This document shows positions 19,401 to 29,100 of a stretch of 64,000 nt of DNA, piece by piece. The number at the start of each line of letters is the position of its first letter. Within the stretch, counting starts at the first letter, position 1. Source of the DNA: Pycnococcus provasolii. Its lineage: Eukaryota; Chlorophyta; Pseudoscourfieldiophyceae; Pseudoscourfieldiales; Pycnococcaceae. A program made the translations under genes and the position numbers. The notes below the pieces were generated by a model that was not told where the DNA came from, made no database searches, and worked only from the letters and a program-made list of their open reading frames with translations. The DNA lies in the NCBI GenBank assembly GCA_938743325.2, contig OW568884.1, forward strand, positions 124,001 through 188,000, read 5' to 3'.

Positions 19401-22400
19401 TTACACGTTCGAAGTCCCGCCGTATTGGTAAATAGGGGGTGCGGACGGAACGGAGTTGTCCAAAGGAGGACCTGCATCCGCGGATGTTTGGAATTGAGAC
19501 ATCTCCGCCGTCTTAGCCGTCGGTATGTTTCCGTCATTCTCGTCATCATCCCCTCGACTTCCCCACGAAACTACCACGCTTGCCAAACTTGCAAGCAAGA
19601 CCATCACAACCAAAGCGAGGCATGCGCTCTGTAATGTCTCAAAGTCAGATACCAGCTCGCAGCACGCGAAATTCTTCGTTCGCAAGTACAGAGGCTTCAC
19701 CTTTGCATACGAAACCTCAGCGGAGAACTTGCCCAGAGATGTCTCTACCGTGCTAATATTTGTCAGCACCTCGTCATGTAGCGATCGCAACTCGCCCAAA
19801 AGAGTATAGTTCTTCTCGTAGTCGTACAGGTCCGCGCGCCCATTCTTCAGCTCCTTATACACCGGCCGAAGATCAAAATTGAATGTTTGATGAATGACGT
19901 ACTGCATCTCCGTCGAGGGTGCGCCTCGGACATCCGTCGCATAACTCGATAAATTCGCAGCTGCAGATATTTCACCGTAAATGTAGTAGTGACCACCTGT
20001 TTGGACACGTGCGTTAACGGGATACTCTTGCATAACGTACGGCTCGATGTTCTCGCACGTCTCCTTCAGTACAAAGCTGAGGATATCTGGTATCGCACAT
20101 CCAACGAGTGCGGGCAAGATCGCCGTCAGAGGAAAGAACCAATACCACCAACACTGACATGTCCAACAAACGCATCGCTTCGTCACACGGCTCGGCACGA
20201 TGCCAGATCCAAAGAGACAAACAATCCATGCGGCAATGCATGCAGGCACAAAGAGTGCAACCACAGCAAGCGGGGTGACAAGCGATGATGCATCCTCCGA
20301 TTGACTCTTGTAGTCCTTTTTCGCGTCGTCCATCTTGGTCAGAAGGTCCTTCTGTGCCTTTGTGATTGCTTCCTCGCCGTCCTTGCAGCTCTTCTCGAGC
20401 TGTTTGTTGACATCTGCCACAGTCTCATCTACATCAGTCACCGTCTTATTGATATCTTCCTCGTACGTCGCAAACGTTGCCTTAACGCTAAGCTTTTTGC
20501 CGTCGGCGCCCGTCAGCACATCGTTGTAGGTGGTAGCCAAATCATCAATTTGTGTGATCATGTCCTCGCGGGTCTTCTTGCTCAGTGAGGCCATCTCCGA
20601 TAGTGCGCTATCCAGGGAAGCAAGCGCCGACTTTGTGTCACTCTGAAATGCCGAATCGGTGATCGCCTTTTCAATTTCGTCAGTCTTTGAGAATACGGCG
20701 GATCTAACGCTGTTGCCAACTGTATCAATCGTCTCGGAAAGATCATCCCCAAGGATGATCGAGGGTGGAAGAGGAGTATCCAGTGGCGAGTCTATGTAAG
20801 CGTTGCATGCGCTGATGTATTGCCGCAGCGAATTAGAAAGTGCCACGGCGTGTGTCTGGAACTGTGAGACGCTGCTTCGCGCCGAGTTGACGTCTACCGC
20901 GTCCAGATCGCCTTGCACGGATGTAAGCTGTGACTTCGCACTCTTCAGTTGCGACGACACGTCCAGCTGCGTCTCCATCTTTGTAAGATTTGCAACAAGA
21001 TCCTTCGCGGCGTACTGTTCATTCGTCAAAAACCCCGAAATGCGATCTTTGCTCCTGCGAACATCTCCCACGTTTTTGCTCGTTTCCGCCGGAAGCACTA
21101 ACACCGTCGTGTTGATCACCTGCACCTTGTTGAGGAAAGCCTCTGCGCACGTTTCCGCAGGCAGCCGGCCGCTGGGAGGATTTGGACCAAACCAGCCCAT
21201 GTCGGTGCTGCTGATATAATTCTTGAAGGTTGGAATTTCGAACGTCCGGAATTGCGTCGTCAACGTGTCGATCTTATCGAGGTTGGCATTCAGCTGCCGC
21301 GGAATGGGCTTGTTCGCCTCGATGAGCGTGATGGCTCCGTCGATAGCCTTGATTTCCGCGCCCTGCGGCGAGCGCATTTCGTCGACATCAGCCTGTAGCG
21401 AGAGAGCGCCGTCACGCGCCTTCTCGACGTCCTGCTTGTTGTTCACGCTGCCTATATCCCTCGCGAGGGTGCTCATTGAGGCCGTCAGGCTGTCGAATCG
21501 CCCCTTCGCATCTCCGAGTTGAGCGAGAACGCTAATCATCTGCGGCGTCGTTTCGTCCACGAACGTGCCCAAAGTGCTTCGCACAGTGTTCATCTCTGCG
21601 CGAAGTGGCGGCGTCGGCGGCGGTGTATCTCCGTCACCGTATATGCCGTCGTTCGCGCTCACAAGCAACGTCTTGAGAGTATTCGGGTCGGGTAGGTCGA
21701 GGTCGACATAGTCGCGTATACAGCGCAGCTTGGAGTTGAGGAAGTCTGTGTCAACGTCGCGCTTGACAATTTTTGGGTAACGCAGCACGCCGTCACGAAG
21801 TCCGTTGCAGAGGTCGACCGTGCGGTTACCCTCGGCAATCGCGGTCGCCGCCAAGCTTCTTGCGTCTTCGAATATGTTCCAGAAGCCTGGTACCATGTCC
21901 TTAATCACCGAGTTTGAGACTGCGATGCCCGCGAGCGATGTGCACAGCACGGCGGTGGTCAGCAGGCTGACGACGATCTTGGGCGCCGCGCCTCTCACCT
22001 TGGCTGTGGTTGTTTCGCTTGCCGGCGTGTTAAAGATCGGTCCAGGTGTCTCTGGGTTTGCAGTTGGCGCGCCTGCTCGGTTTTTGCGGCATCGGCAGCA
22101 GCACGAGCGTACGCAAGCGGCGAACGACAGGATGACGGCGCATGCGCAAGCGAACGCCGCGAATCCAGCCATGACTTTGGGCGCACGGTTGGCGGCATCG
22201 TTCCAATAGGAGGATTCTTTCGGCTTGTAGAAGTCTTTGGCGTCGCGTTGCGCGGGGAAGCACACTGCACCTTGCACGGGTCCCGCGGTTTTCGCGGGCA
22301 CGTATTCGGCGTTAGCGAGTGTGGAGAGGCGTGTACACAAGACGGCCGCAAGAGCAGTTAAGGCCAGAGCACGCGTACGTGGCACAGGCACAGGCACACG

Positions 22401-22415
22401 ACTGTGCGCGGCCAT
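19401..22415 (-). CDS. Prominin-topology five-span membrane protein
   Basis: 1004 residues. Order: N-terminal signal peptide (ALTALAAVLCTRL...ANA); short lumenal part; TM1 (about 82-105) followed by a Cys-rich cluster CVRSCCCRCR; TM2 (about 150-172); a long extracellular loop of about 550 residues with coiled-coil-like heptads; TM3 (about 722-745); a short Cys-containing loop; TM4 (about 763-785); a second lumenal loop of about 160 residues; TM5 (about 940-962); and a cytosolic tail ending in a Pro/Tyr-rich segment. Signal peptide, five spans, two big loops and a Cys cluster after TM1 match prominins, cholesterol-binding organisers of membrane protrusions and cilia. Sequence identity was not tested, so the assignment rests on topology. 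Tweety-like proteins are an alternative. Confidence 0.65.
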   Translation of the reverse strand: MAAHSRVPVPVPRTRALALTALAAVLCTRLSTLANAEYVPAKTAGPVQGAVCFPAQRDAKDFYKPKESSYWNDAANRAPKVMAGFAAFACACAVILSFAACVRSCCCRCRKNRAGAPTANPETPGPIFNTPASETTTAKVRGAAPKIVVSLLTTAVLCTSLAGIAVSNSVIKDMVPGFWNIFEDARSLAATAIAEGNRTVDLCNGLRDGVLRYPKIVKRDVDTDFLNSKLRCIRDYVDLDLPDPNTLKTLLVSANDGIYGDGDTPPPTPPLRAEMNTVRSTLGTFVDETTPQMISVLAQLGDAKGRFDSLTASMSTLARDIGSVNNKQDVEKARDGALSLQADVDEMRSPQGAEIKAIDGAITLIEANKPIPRQLNANLDKIDTLTTQFRTFEIPTFKNYISSTDMGWFGPNPPSGRLPAETCAEAFLNKVQVINTTVLVLPAETSKNVGDVRRSKDRISGFLTNEQYAAKDLVANLTKMETQLDVSSQLKSAKSQLTSVQGDLDAVDVNSARSSVSQFQTHAVALSNSLRQYISACNAYIDSPLDTPLPPSIILGDDLSETIDTVGNSVRSAVFSKTDEIEKAITDSAFQSDTKSALASLDSALSEMASLSKKTREDMITQIDDLATTYNDVLTGADGKKLSVKATFATYEEDINKTVTDVDETVADVNKQLEKSCKDGEEAITKAQKDLLTKMDDAKKDYKSQSEDASSLVTPLAVVALFVPACIAAWIVCLFGSGIVPSRVTKRCVCWTCQCWWYWFFPLTAILPALVGCAIPDILSFVLKETCENIEPYVMQEYPVNARVQTGGHYYIYGEISAAANLSSYATDVRGAPSTEMQYVIHQTFNFDLRPVYKELKNGRADLYDYEKNYTLLGELRSLHDEVLTNISTVETSLGKFSAEVSYAKVKPLYLRTKNFACCELVSDFETLQSACLALVVMVLLASLASVVVSWGSRGDDDENDGNIPTAKTAEMSQFQTSADAGPPLDNSVPSAPPIYQYGGTSNV

Positions 22416-23562
22416 TTCGAAGGAAGCTGTGTGAGTAGTGAGAGGAGGGAACGAGCAGCTTCAGTTTCGAAACCTGACTGGAGCCTGGAGGAGGAGGAGG
22501 ACGAAAGTCACGAAACGTTGAAGAAGCTCGTTGAAGAAGGTGGTCAACAACTACAACAGCACCCTCCTGGAGTGCTCGCTCCGTCGCTCGCTCCTGAACG
22601 GGCTGAACCCCCGGGGGACACGCGTCAACAAGCTCTCTCCCGCGCTCGTCGGCCGCGTTTATCACGTCGCTGTGGCAGGTCGCTGTGGCCGTCTGGCCGA
22701 TGATTGTGATGATTGGTAGAAGTATTTGGTATGTACGACACCACTTCCTGGCAGAGGCTGCATTCAGCCTACCTTTAGCCCATGCATGCTCATCATCCGC
22801 TTTTAACGTTCCTCCATGATTGGCATGATGCCACGACCAATCACACGACCAACACGACCAACATGACCATGTTGATGGTGGTCCCATGTGGTCGGGATGG
22901 GAACGCTTTCTCCAACCTAATCCCTCGTTAACAAAAGACCTTAAGACATCCTTCTGCGACCTAATCGCTCGTTACAAAAAGACAAGTTCCCATCTGGTTG
23001 GGACCTAATCGCTCGTTAACAAAAAAGACCTTAAGACATCCTTCTCCGACCGAATCGCTCGTTAAAAAAAGACCTTAAGACATCCTTCTCCGACCTAATC
23101 GCTCGCTTAAAAAAAGACCTTAAGACATCCTTCTGCGACCTAATCGCTCGTTACAAAAAGACCTTAAGACATCCTTCTGCGACCTAATCGCTCGTTACAA
23201 AAAGACCTTAAGATATCCTTCTGCGACCGAATCACTCCTTACAAAAAGACAAGTTCCCATCTGGTTGGGACCTAATCGCTCAATAAAAAAAGACAAGTTC
23301 CCATCTGGTTGGGACCTAATCCCTCGACCAAACGTACTTACATCATATATTATGTTTTTGTAAACCTTGATGTGCATGCATCTGCATCAGCTCAGCTCGT
23401 GCGCTCCTATTCCTCCCTAAAACCTTAATCTTAAGAAGGGCTAATTACCGCCAGATATCCTCGAAACCACATTAACCTTGCCCGATTCCACATTCCATCA
23501 TTCCCACACAAACAATCAGAAGAAGTGTGCGTTACTCATTCATTTACTTTTTAACAAACGTG
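22416..23562. promoter_or_regulatory. Divergent 5' spacer between prominin-like and cathepsin Z genes
   Basis: 1147 bp without a supported gene. The right-hand half is occupied by the 44-bp minisatellite. A short run of ACCA-rich repeats (ACGACCAATCACACGACC and following) lies at about 22830-22870. Confidence 0.5.
22908..23330 (+). repeat. 44-bp minisatellite with two alternating half-unit types
   Basis: About ten tandem units. The common right half is GACCTAATCGCTCGTTA followed by an A-run. The left half is either GACCTTAAGACATCCTTCT (type A) or GACAAGTTCCCATCTGGTT (type B). Exact 44-bp spacing is seen between units starting at 23116, 23160 and 23204. The order is roughly A, B, A, A, A, A, A, B, B. 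It ends about 230 bp before the cathepsin Z ATG. Confidence 0.88.
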
Positions 23563-24871
23563 ATGTTTAGATTTATGGTGTGCGCTCTTTCTCTTCTTAT
23601 GGTGTGCGTTTTCACGTGCGTTCCTACCTTGGCCGCGCGACAGGTATCTACGCTCGCGTCCGAGTCTGGAAAGAAAGGCGTGATGATGATGGCCAACACC
23701 GCCACGTCGACGGAGAAGCCGAAGCGATTCAACGAGTACGTCATCCCCAACGGACACAAGAAAAGAGACGACTACACACTGCCCATGCCGCGCGACTACG
23801 TCGAGAAAGGAAGCATGCCAAAGAGCTTCAGCTGGGCGAACGTCAACGGACAGTCGCTCGTCACCAAGAGCCTGAACCAGCACATCCCGCAGTGTACGTT
23901 CCACATGCCTTGCCTGAGAAACGAACCAACGCGGATATCTGACAAAAGTGCCTCATATCCACACACAACAAATACGGACAAAAACAGACTGCGGAAGCTG
24001 CTGGGCGCACGGCGCGGCGTCCGCGCTCGCGGACCGCATCAAGATTGCGCGCAAGGGTGCCAACATTGACGTCAACCTCGCCATTCAGTACATCCTCAAC
24101 TGCGGAACGGAGGTGGCAGGAAGCTGCCACGGCGGCTCGCACCACGGCGTCTACGAGTTTGTCAAGCAGCAGGGCTTCTGGCCATACGACACGTGCCTTC
24201 AGTACGAGGCGTGCTCGGCCGAGAGCACGGAGGGAAGGTGCTCCGCCGGCGACTACACGTGCAAGCCTATCAACACGTGCCGTACCTGCAGCACGTTCAG
24301 CTCTATGGGCGGCTTCTGCGGCGCCATCGACGTATTCCCGAACGCGACCATTGCCGAGTACGGCTCCGTGAGCGGCGAGGAGGACATGATGGTACGTCTT
24401 AATTTGAACCAAATATTCCGCGGCGGATATGCAACGACACCCAGGCAGTCACTAACAATCTCACACGCTAAACACTTATGAATGAATGATCAGGCTGAAA
24501 TTTACAAGCGCGGCCCCATTGCGTGCGGCGTTGACGCGACAAAGGCGCTGGACGAGTACACGGGCGGCGTTGTGAAGGACAGCGGCGAGATGATCAACCA
24601 CATCATCAGCGTCATCGGCTGGGGTGAGGATCCGCAGGAGGGTCCGTACTGGATCATGAGGAACAGCTGGGGCGAGTACTGGGGCGATATGGGATACGCG
24701 CGCATCGCTCGCGGCCGCGGCGCCGGCGCTCTGCAGATCCAGACTAACTGCGCGTGGGCGACGCCTGGCACGTGGACGGAGGTGAACGTGCCGTGCTACG
24801 AGGATGGCACGAACTGCGGCAGCAAGGCGCCCTCCGTCGGACGCTACGTCGACCCCGCGACGATGCTTTAA
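23563..24871 (+). CDS. Cathepsin Z/X-type papain-family cysteine protease, three exons
   Basis: Exons 23563-23893, 23988-24391 and 24494-24871 give 370 residues. Joining exons 1 and 2 restores [15 protein letters not shown], the cathepsin Z active-site stretch with its HIP mini-loop, which strongly supports the splice sites. Residues 1-27 form a signal peptide ([18 protein letters not shown]); a short propeptide follows, then the mature enzyme from about residue 80 ([11 protein letters not shown]). Catalytic residues are Cys115, His281 ([11 protein letters not shown]) and Asn302 ([10 protein letters not shown]). Many Cys suggest disulfides. Cathepsin Z is a lysosomal carboxypeptidase. The ATG at 23563 is the first in frame. 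The C-terminal extension (about 330-370) is Cys/Gly-rich and not part of the papain core. Confidence 0.93.
23894..23987 (+). other. Intron 1 of the cathepsin Z gene
   Basis: 94 bp, phase 1, donor GTACGT and acceptor ACAG. It splits the Tyr codon in HIPQYCGSCW. Confidence 0.9.
24392..24493 (+). other. Intron 2 of the cathepsin Z gene
   Basis: 102 bp, phase 0, donor GTACGT and acceptor TCAG. A CTAAC that could be the branch site lies upstream of the acceptor. Confidence 0.9.
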
Positions 24872-25218
24872 AGAAGTGCTTGAAGATTGCGTGCGTGAGG
24901 TGGTTATTTTGATATTTTCAATATTCAAAAGTCGGTTGGCCGTTGGACTCAATATTTTGTGCTGTGTAACACACGCTCGTTCAGCTGACTAAAATGCTGA
25001 GTCAACAGTAGTATTCTAATCCCCTCGAGGCCTTCATCCCTAGACTACCTTAGTTAGTACTATGGGAAGCGTGCTTTCACCGTTGAGCCGTTAACGGCCT
25101 GTTCCGTGTACACACGTGTTGACGTCAGCATGTTGCGTACCTATTTTATAAAATAAGCTCACTATTTCACCTCATTTCAGCGCCATTTGTTTATTGGCCT
25201 GCAGCATTTGCCCTTAAG

Positions 25219-25284
25219 CCCTAATAATCCTAACCCTAATCCTATCCCTAAACCCTAACCCTAAACCCTAACCCTAAACCCTAA
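25219..25284 (-). repeat. Telomere-like CCCTAA/CCCTAAA array
   Basis: Begins with degenerate units (CCCTAATAATCCTAA) and becomes a regular alternation of CCCTAA and CCCTAAA, mixing the animal-type hexamer with the plant-type heptamer. It lies about 850 bp upstream of the LRR/EF-hand gene. Confidence 0.88.
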
Positions 25285-25406
25285 CAGGTCCCCACCCCCC
25301 CACTGCTAGGTGCTGTAGTGCTGTCCCTCTGCCCTCAGGCTCCCTGGACGCTAGGTGGTCTTCTGCCCTCATATGGATGATAATAGTCTAAGGGAATTGG
25401 AGTCGA

Positions 25407-25790
25407 GTGGGACCTTCTTCCTTGCAAATTAACGGTCTTTTTCTCAAGCAGAAGCAGCACCGAGGCAGCTCAGCGCCTCAGCTCCTCTTTTGCATCGAGC
25501 TCGTCGCGACCTTCTCGCGTTTGACGAGAAAATGCAAGGCTCTTGACGAGGCATCCGGACTTCTTCTTTGGGGCCCGAAGGCGAGAAGCTGTTCTTCTTC
25601 CGTCATGAGAGGGAGCTTCTCCCTACTTCTCAGGCTGTCAGGGAGGAGCCCCTTGGAGTCTTGGACTTGGAGGAGCTTTCTCAATTCTCATCAAGAGAGA
25701 GAAAGCATCACCTAGCGCATGAGATCAGGACGCTCCCACACAGAGGTCTCACCAAGGCTAACACCAACGAGGGTCAAAGTACCTCTGCAT
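25407..25790. other. Unassigned coding-like relic
   Basis: Overlapping open stretches in more than one frame with protein-like composition, for example GPEGEKLFFFRHERELLP on the plus strand. No stretch is long enough, and no motif clear enough, to name a family. It could be the decayed remains of a mobile element or of a duplicated gene. Confidence 0.25.
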
Positions 25791-25901
25791 AGAACTATAA
25801 GCCGTTCGCTTTCAGCTCGAAGGGGTCCCTCCCACTCGGCGAGTGTCGGTGCTCGAACCCCTCCGAGGCTCCCGACCGGCCTCCTCTGGTTCCACGCCGC
25901 T

Positions 25902-25979
25902 TAAGGCCGGTTTTCTTAAGGCCGCGCTTAAGTCCCTTCCCTTAAGAAGGGCTTAAGTTTATTGTGTGTGTGTGTGTGT
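25902..25979. repeat. CTTAAG cluster and GT microsatellite
   Basis: At least four CTTAAG palindromes lie in about 55 bp (25902-25957), the last pair inside CCCTTAAGAAGGGCTTAAG. They are followed by a GT dinucleotide run. A CTTAAGAAGGGCT copy also occurs near 23431. Confidence 0.7.
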
Positions 25980-26128
25980 TTCTCCGTCTCGGCCTTCTCT
26001 TAATATTAACGGCTTGTATCGTTCGGGGGTGTTCCTTTTTAGCCTACTTTTTATTATAGCTTACTTCACGTGGAGCCCTGCATAAACAGTGTTACTTGTC
26101 AGGATAGGATAGGAAAGGAAAGGAAAAC

Positions 26129-29100
26129 ATGGCGGCGTCGTCAGACAACACACGTTCTCGGCCGCCAACTTCTTCCATGGCGTCCGCAACGGCAGCCACG
26201 TCAGTCCAGCAGGACCTTGCCCTGCTGCGCTCAGGTCTCCACGACATCGGTGTGAATGCTAGCGGACGGGTGCCGGCGTATCTCGCTGTCACCGTGAACG
26301 CCATCGAGAAACCACAGAAGATTCAAAGCTTACGCGATGTCGCCTCGTTCCCCGCGCTGCAGAGACTGTTCTTGCCTGGAAACGCCATCGACTCACTTGC
26401 GCCTCTCGCACAGCTCAAGAACGTCTCTGTCCTTGATGTCTCTGATAACCAGCTCAAAGGTGTGCTCTGCCCAGCGGTCGCTGGCACCGACACGCCGCTC
26501 GGCGTGCCGCTGACAGTCAAGAGGCTGAACGTCAGCGGTAACCAGCTGGAAGGGGTCGACAGCCTAAGCCTGCTCGGGAGGTTGCGCGTCCTCGACGTCA
26601 GCCGAAACGATATCAAGGCGATCGACGGGTGTTTGCGAGCACCGAACCTCGAGCAACTAAGCGCCACGCACTGCAACCTGCAAACGCTGCTGACGCCGAA
26701 CGGAAGAAAAAATCTCGTCGGAACCGCGAAGTGGCTCACAACTCTGGACATCAGTCACAACGAACTCACTAGCCTCGACGACGTCGTGGATATCGTCGCG
26801 CCACACGCGATGTTGTTTGGAGCCTTAAATCGAGCGCTCACCATATCTCGCGGCATGTCCGGCGGGGGACTCTCAGTCACAAGATTCGCAGTGGGCGCAA
26901 CTGTTGACGATAGTAGCGCCGCCGACGACGACGAGAAGCGGCCGACGACCAATCAGACCGACAGGCCGACGTCAGCAGCGGACCCTTCGTGGTACACGAT
27001 GCGCCTACGAAAGCTCGTAGCGAGTCATAACCGCATCGCCGAGCTGACACCGAGCGAGCGACGCCTCAGACGTTTCAGCGGCCTGGCGGAGCTCGACCTC
27101 AGCTACAACCTCATCAGCGTACTGGAGGAGTGCGTGCCGCTGCACTTCATACAGACGATGCGCCACCTCTCGCTCGTGGGTAACCCGTGCGACAAGTGCG
27201 TCGACTATCGCATGCACGTGTTGTATATTTGCACTCGCATCAAAACGCTCGATGGACAGGATGCCACCGCCGAACAGAGGGTGCATGCCGTGAACCTGTA
27301 CGGCGCGGATGCGAATGCTGAGGCGTCGATCCGACAAGGGTACTTCGCGCTGGAGCTGAGCGACTACGGTCGCTCGAAGCCTGCTCGCTCCGCAGCTCTG
27401 CCCGTTGCGGAGACGGCGCTGGCGGGACTAGAGGGGGACGCGACGCTTGAGCGTGCTGACGCTCACGTCGCGAGCCTTGCTGACAGCGACGTCGCGGCGG
27501 CGGCTGAAAATGGTGCCGCCGCACTCGCGCAGGTGATTTCTGGCCCGTTCAAGAACCAGGTGGAAATCACTCGCGCTTGCTACACATGGCTGACCGTGCG
27601 CCTCAATCGCTCGCATATTGACCACGGAGACGTCACGATTCGCGACACTAGCTTGCCAATCCTTCTACCCGAATACGAAGTTGTGGAGAAGGCGCTCATG
27701 GACACGCGCCAGCCTTCAGGGCGTGCGCAGGACATTCTCGAGGGCAAGGCTCCAGAGTCGCCTGACAACCCGGAGGGATCCGTTCCGAGTCTGTCGCCGT
27801 TCACTGGGATGTGGTGCGAGCGCGCTTCCTTCGCGCTCATGGCCCTACTGAATCACCGTGGCGTGGAGTGCCGCATGGTATCAGGGTTTAGCAAAGCAGA
27901 TCACAGCTGGCTACCCGGTGCGTCTCTCACCGTGCCAAACGGGTGCTGGCTCGGCGTGTGCACAGAAGGAAAGTGGCGGCTCATTGATATGGCTGGCGCA
28001 GACCCAGAGGCGCCAGACCTTACATTCTATATGTCACCTCCCCACTTCATCTTCACGCGCCTGCCACTGCTCCAGCAGATGCAGCTCCTCGGCGGTGCGC
28101 CGCTTGTGACTGAGGACGGAGAGCCAGGTTCCGGTGAGCGCGAGACGAGTGCTCTCTCTTTGCCCAAGCCGGACGCAACGGTGGATCGCATCATGCACAC
28201 CGGCCATGAACCTGAGGTAGGCGAGAATCCCGTCGAGCGCACATCAACAATGGGCCCTACTGGTGTTCTCAATAGGGACGAGTTCTGGCGCCGTGCGGCG
28301 TTGTATCCCTCTTTCTTTGCGTTGGGCATGACGCTCGTCGGTCACAATGGAATGGTCATGGGCGACATGCTGTGCGTGAAAGAGGATGAGGTTGCAGTCG
28401 TTAAGGTTCAATTTCACGAGAAGGTTATGGGGTTGCAGCTGCACGTGTACGACGTCGAGCATGCTCTCCACACGGGCTTGGAGAGCTCCGACGTGAGCGC
28501 GGAGCTCCACGAAGCGGGGAGCCGCTGGGGCATTCCCGATGGATCGTTCGAGCCAGCAGATTCGTATGTACAGCCTTGCTCGAATAAGTCGTTAGCGAGT
28601 CAGAATGGCCCATGGATCTACGACCTCATGGTAGCGACGCACAAGCCGGAGCAGCTCGTCGTGCGTGTGACTGGCAACGTTTTAGGCGCCGGGCGAAAGC
28701 ACGACATTGTCCTGCTCGAATTCCTGCTCAAAGTTGAGCCAGATGTTGGCAAACTAGAGCGTCAAGAGTCAATCCTCAATGCCACGGGTCCCACGATACC
28801 GCTTTCCGAGCCCAGCAGCCGTCCAACGACGGCGACGGAAGCATCCACCGCCACGACAGAATTCTCACGACCGGCCACGGCAGCTTCTGCTCAAGTTGTT
28901 GGTGATCTTGAGACTGTACCAGAGGTTGTACAGGCGGAGGAAGTTCCGATGCCCGCGCCTGAGGAAGCTGCAGAAAAGGACGATGAGGATGACGATGAGG
29001 ACGATGAGGAGGAGGAGGAGGAGGAGGAGGAGGAGGCACCAGCACCAGCACCCGCCCCTGCGGCGGAGGAGGAAGAGCCGTCGGATGAGCCACACGCACA

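Larger units (their letters stand above)
24872..26128. other. Intergenic region with telomere-like array and coding-like relic
   Basis: 1257 bp between cathepsin Z and the LRR/EF-hand gene, both on the plus strand. It holds a telomere-like array (25219-25284), a coding-like stretch with no assignable family (25407-25790), a cluster of CTTAAG palindromes (about 25902-25957) and a GT microsatellite (25962-25979). The 150 bp before 26129 presumably includes the promoter of the downstream gene. Confidence 0.5.

Noticed and set aside
25830-25880. GGGTTCGAGCACC on the minus strand as a tRNA T-arm
   Set aside because: The flanking bases do not form a T-stem and no acceptor or anticodon arm can be drawn.
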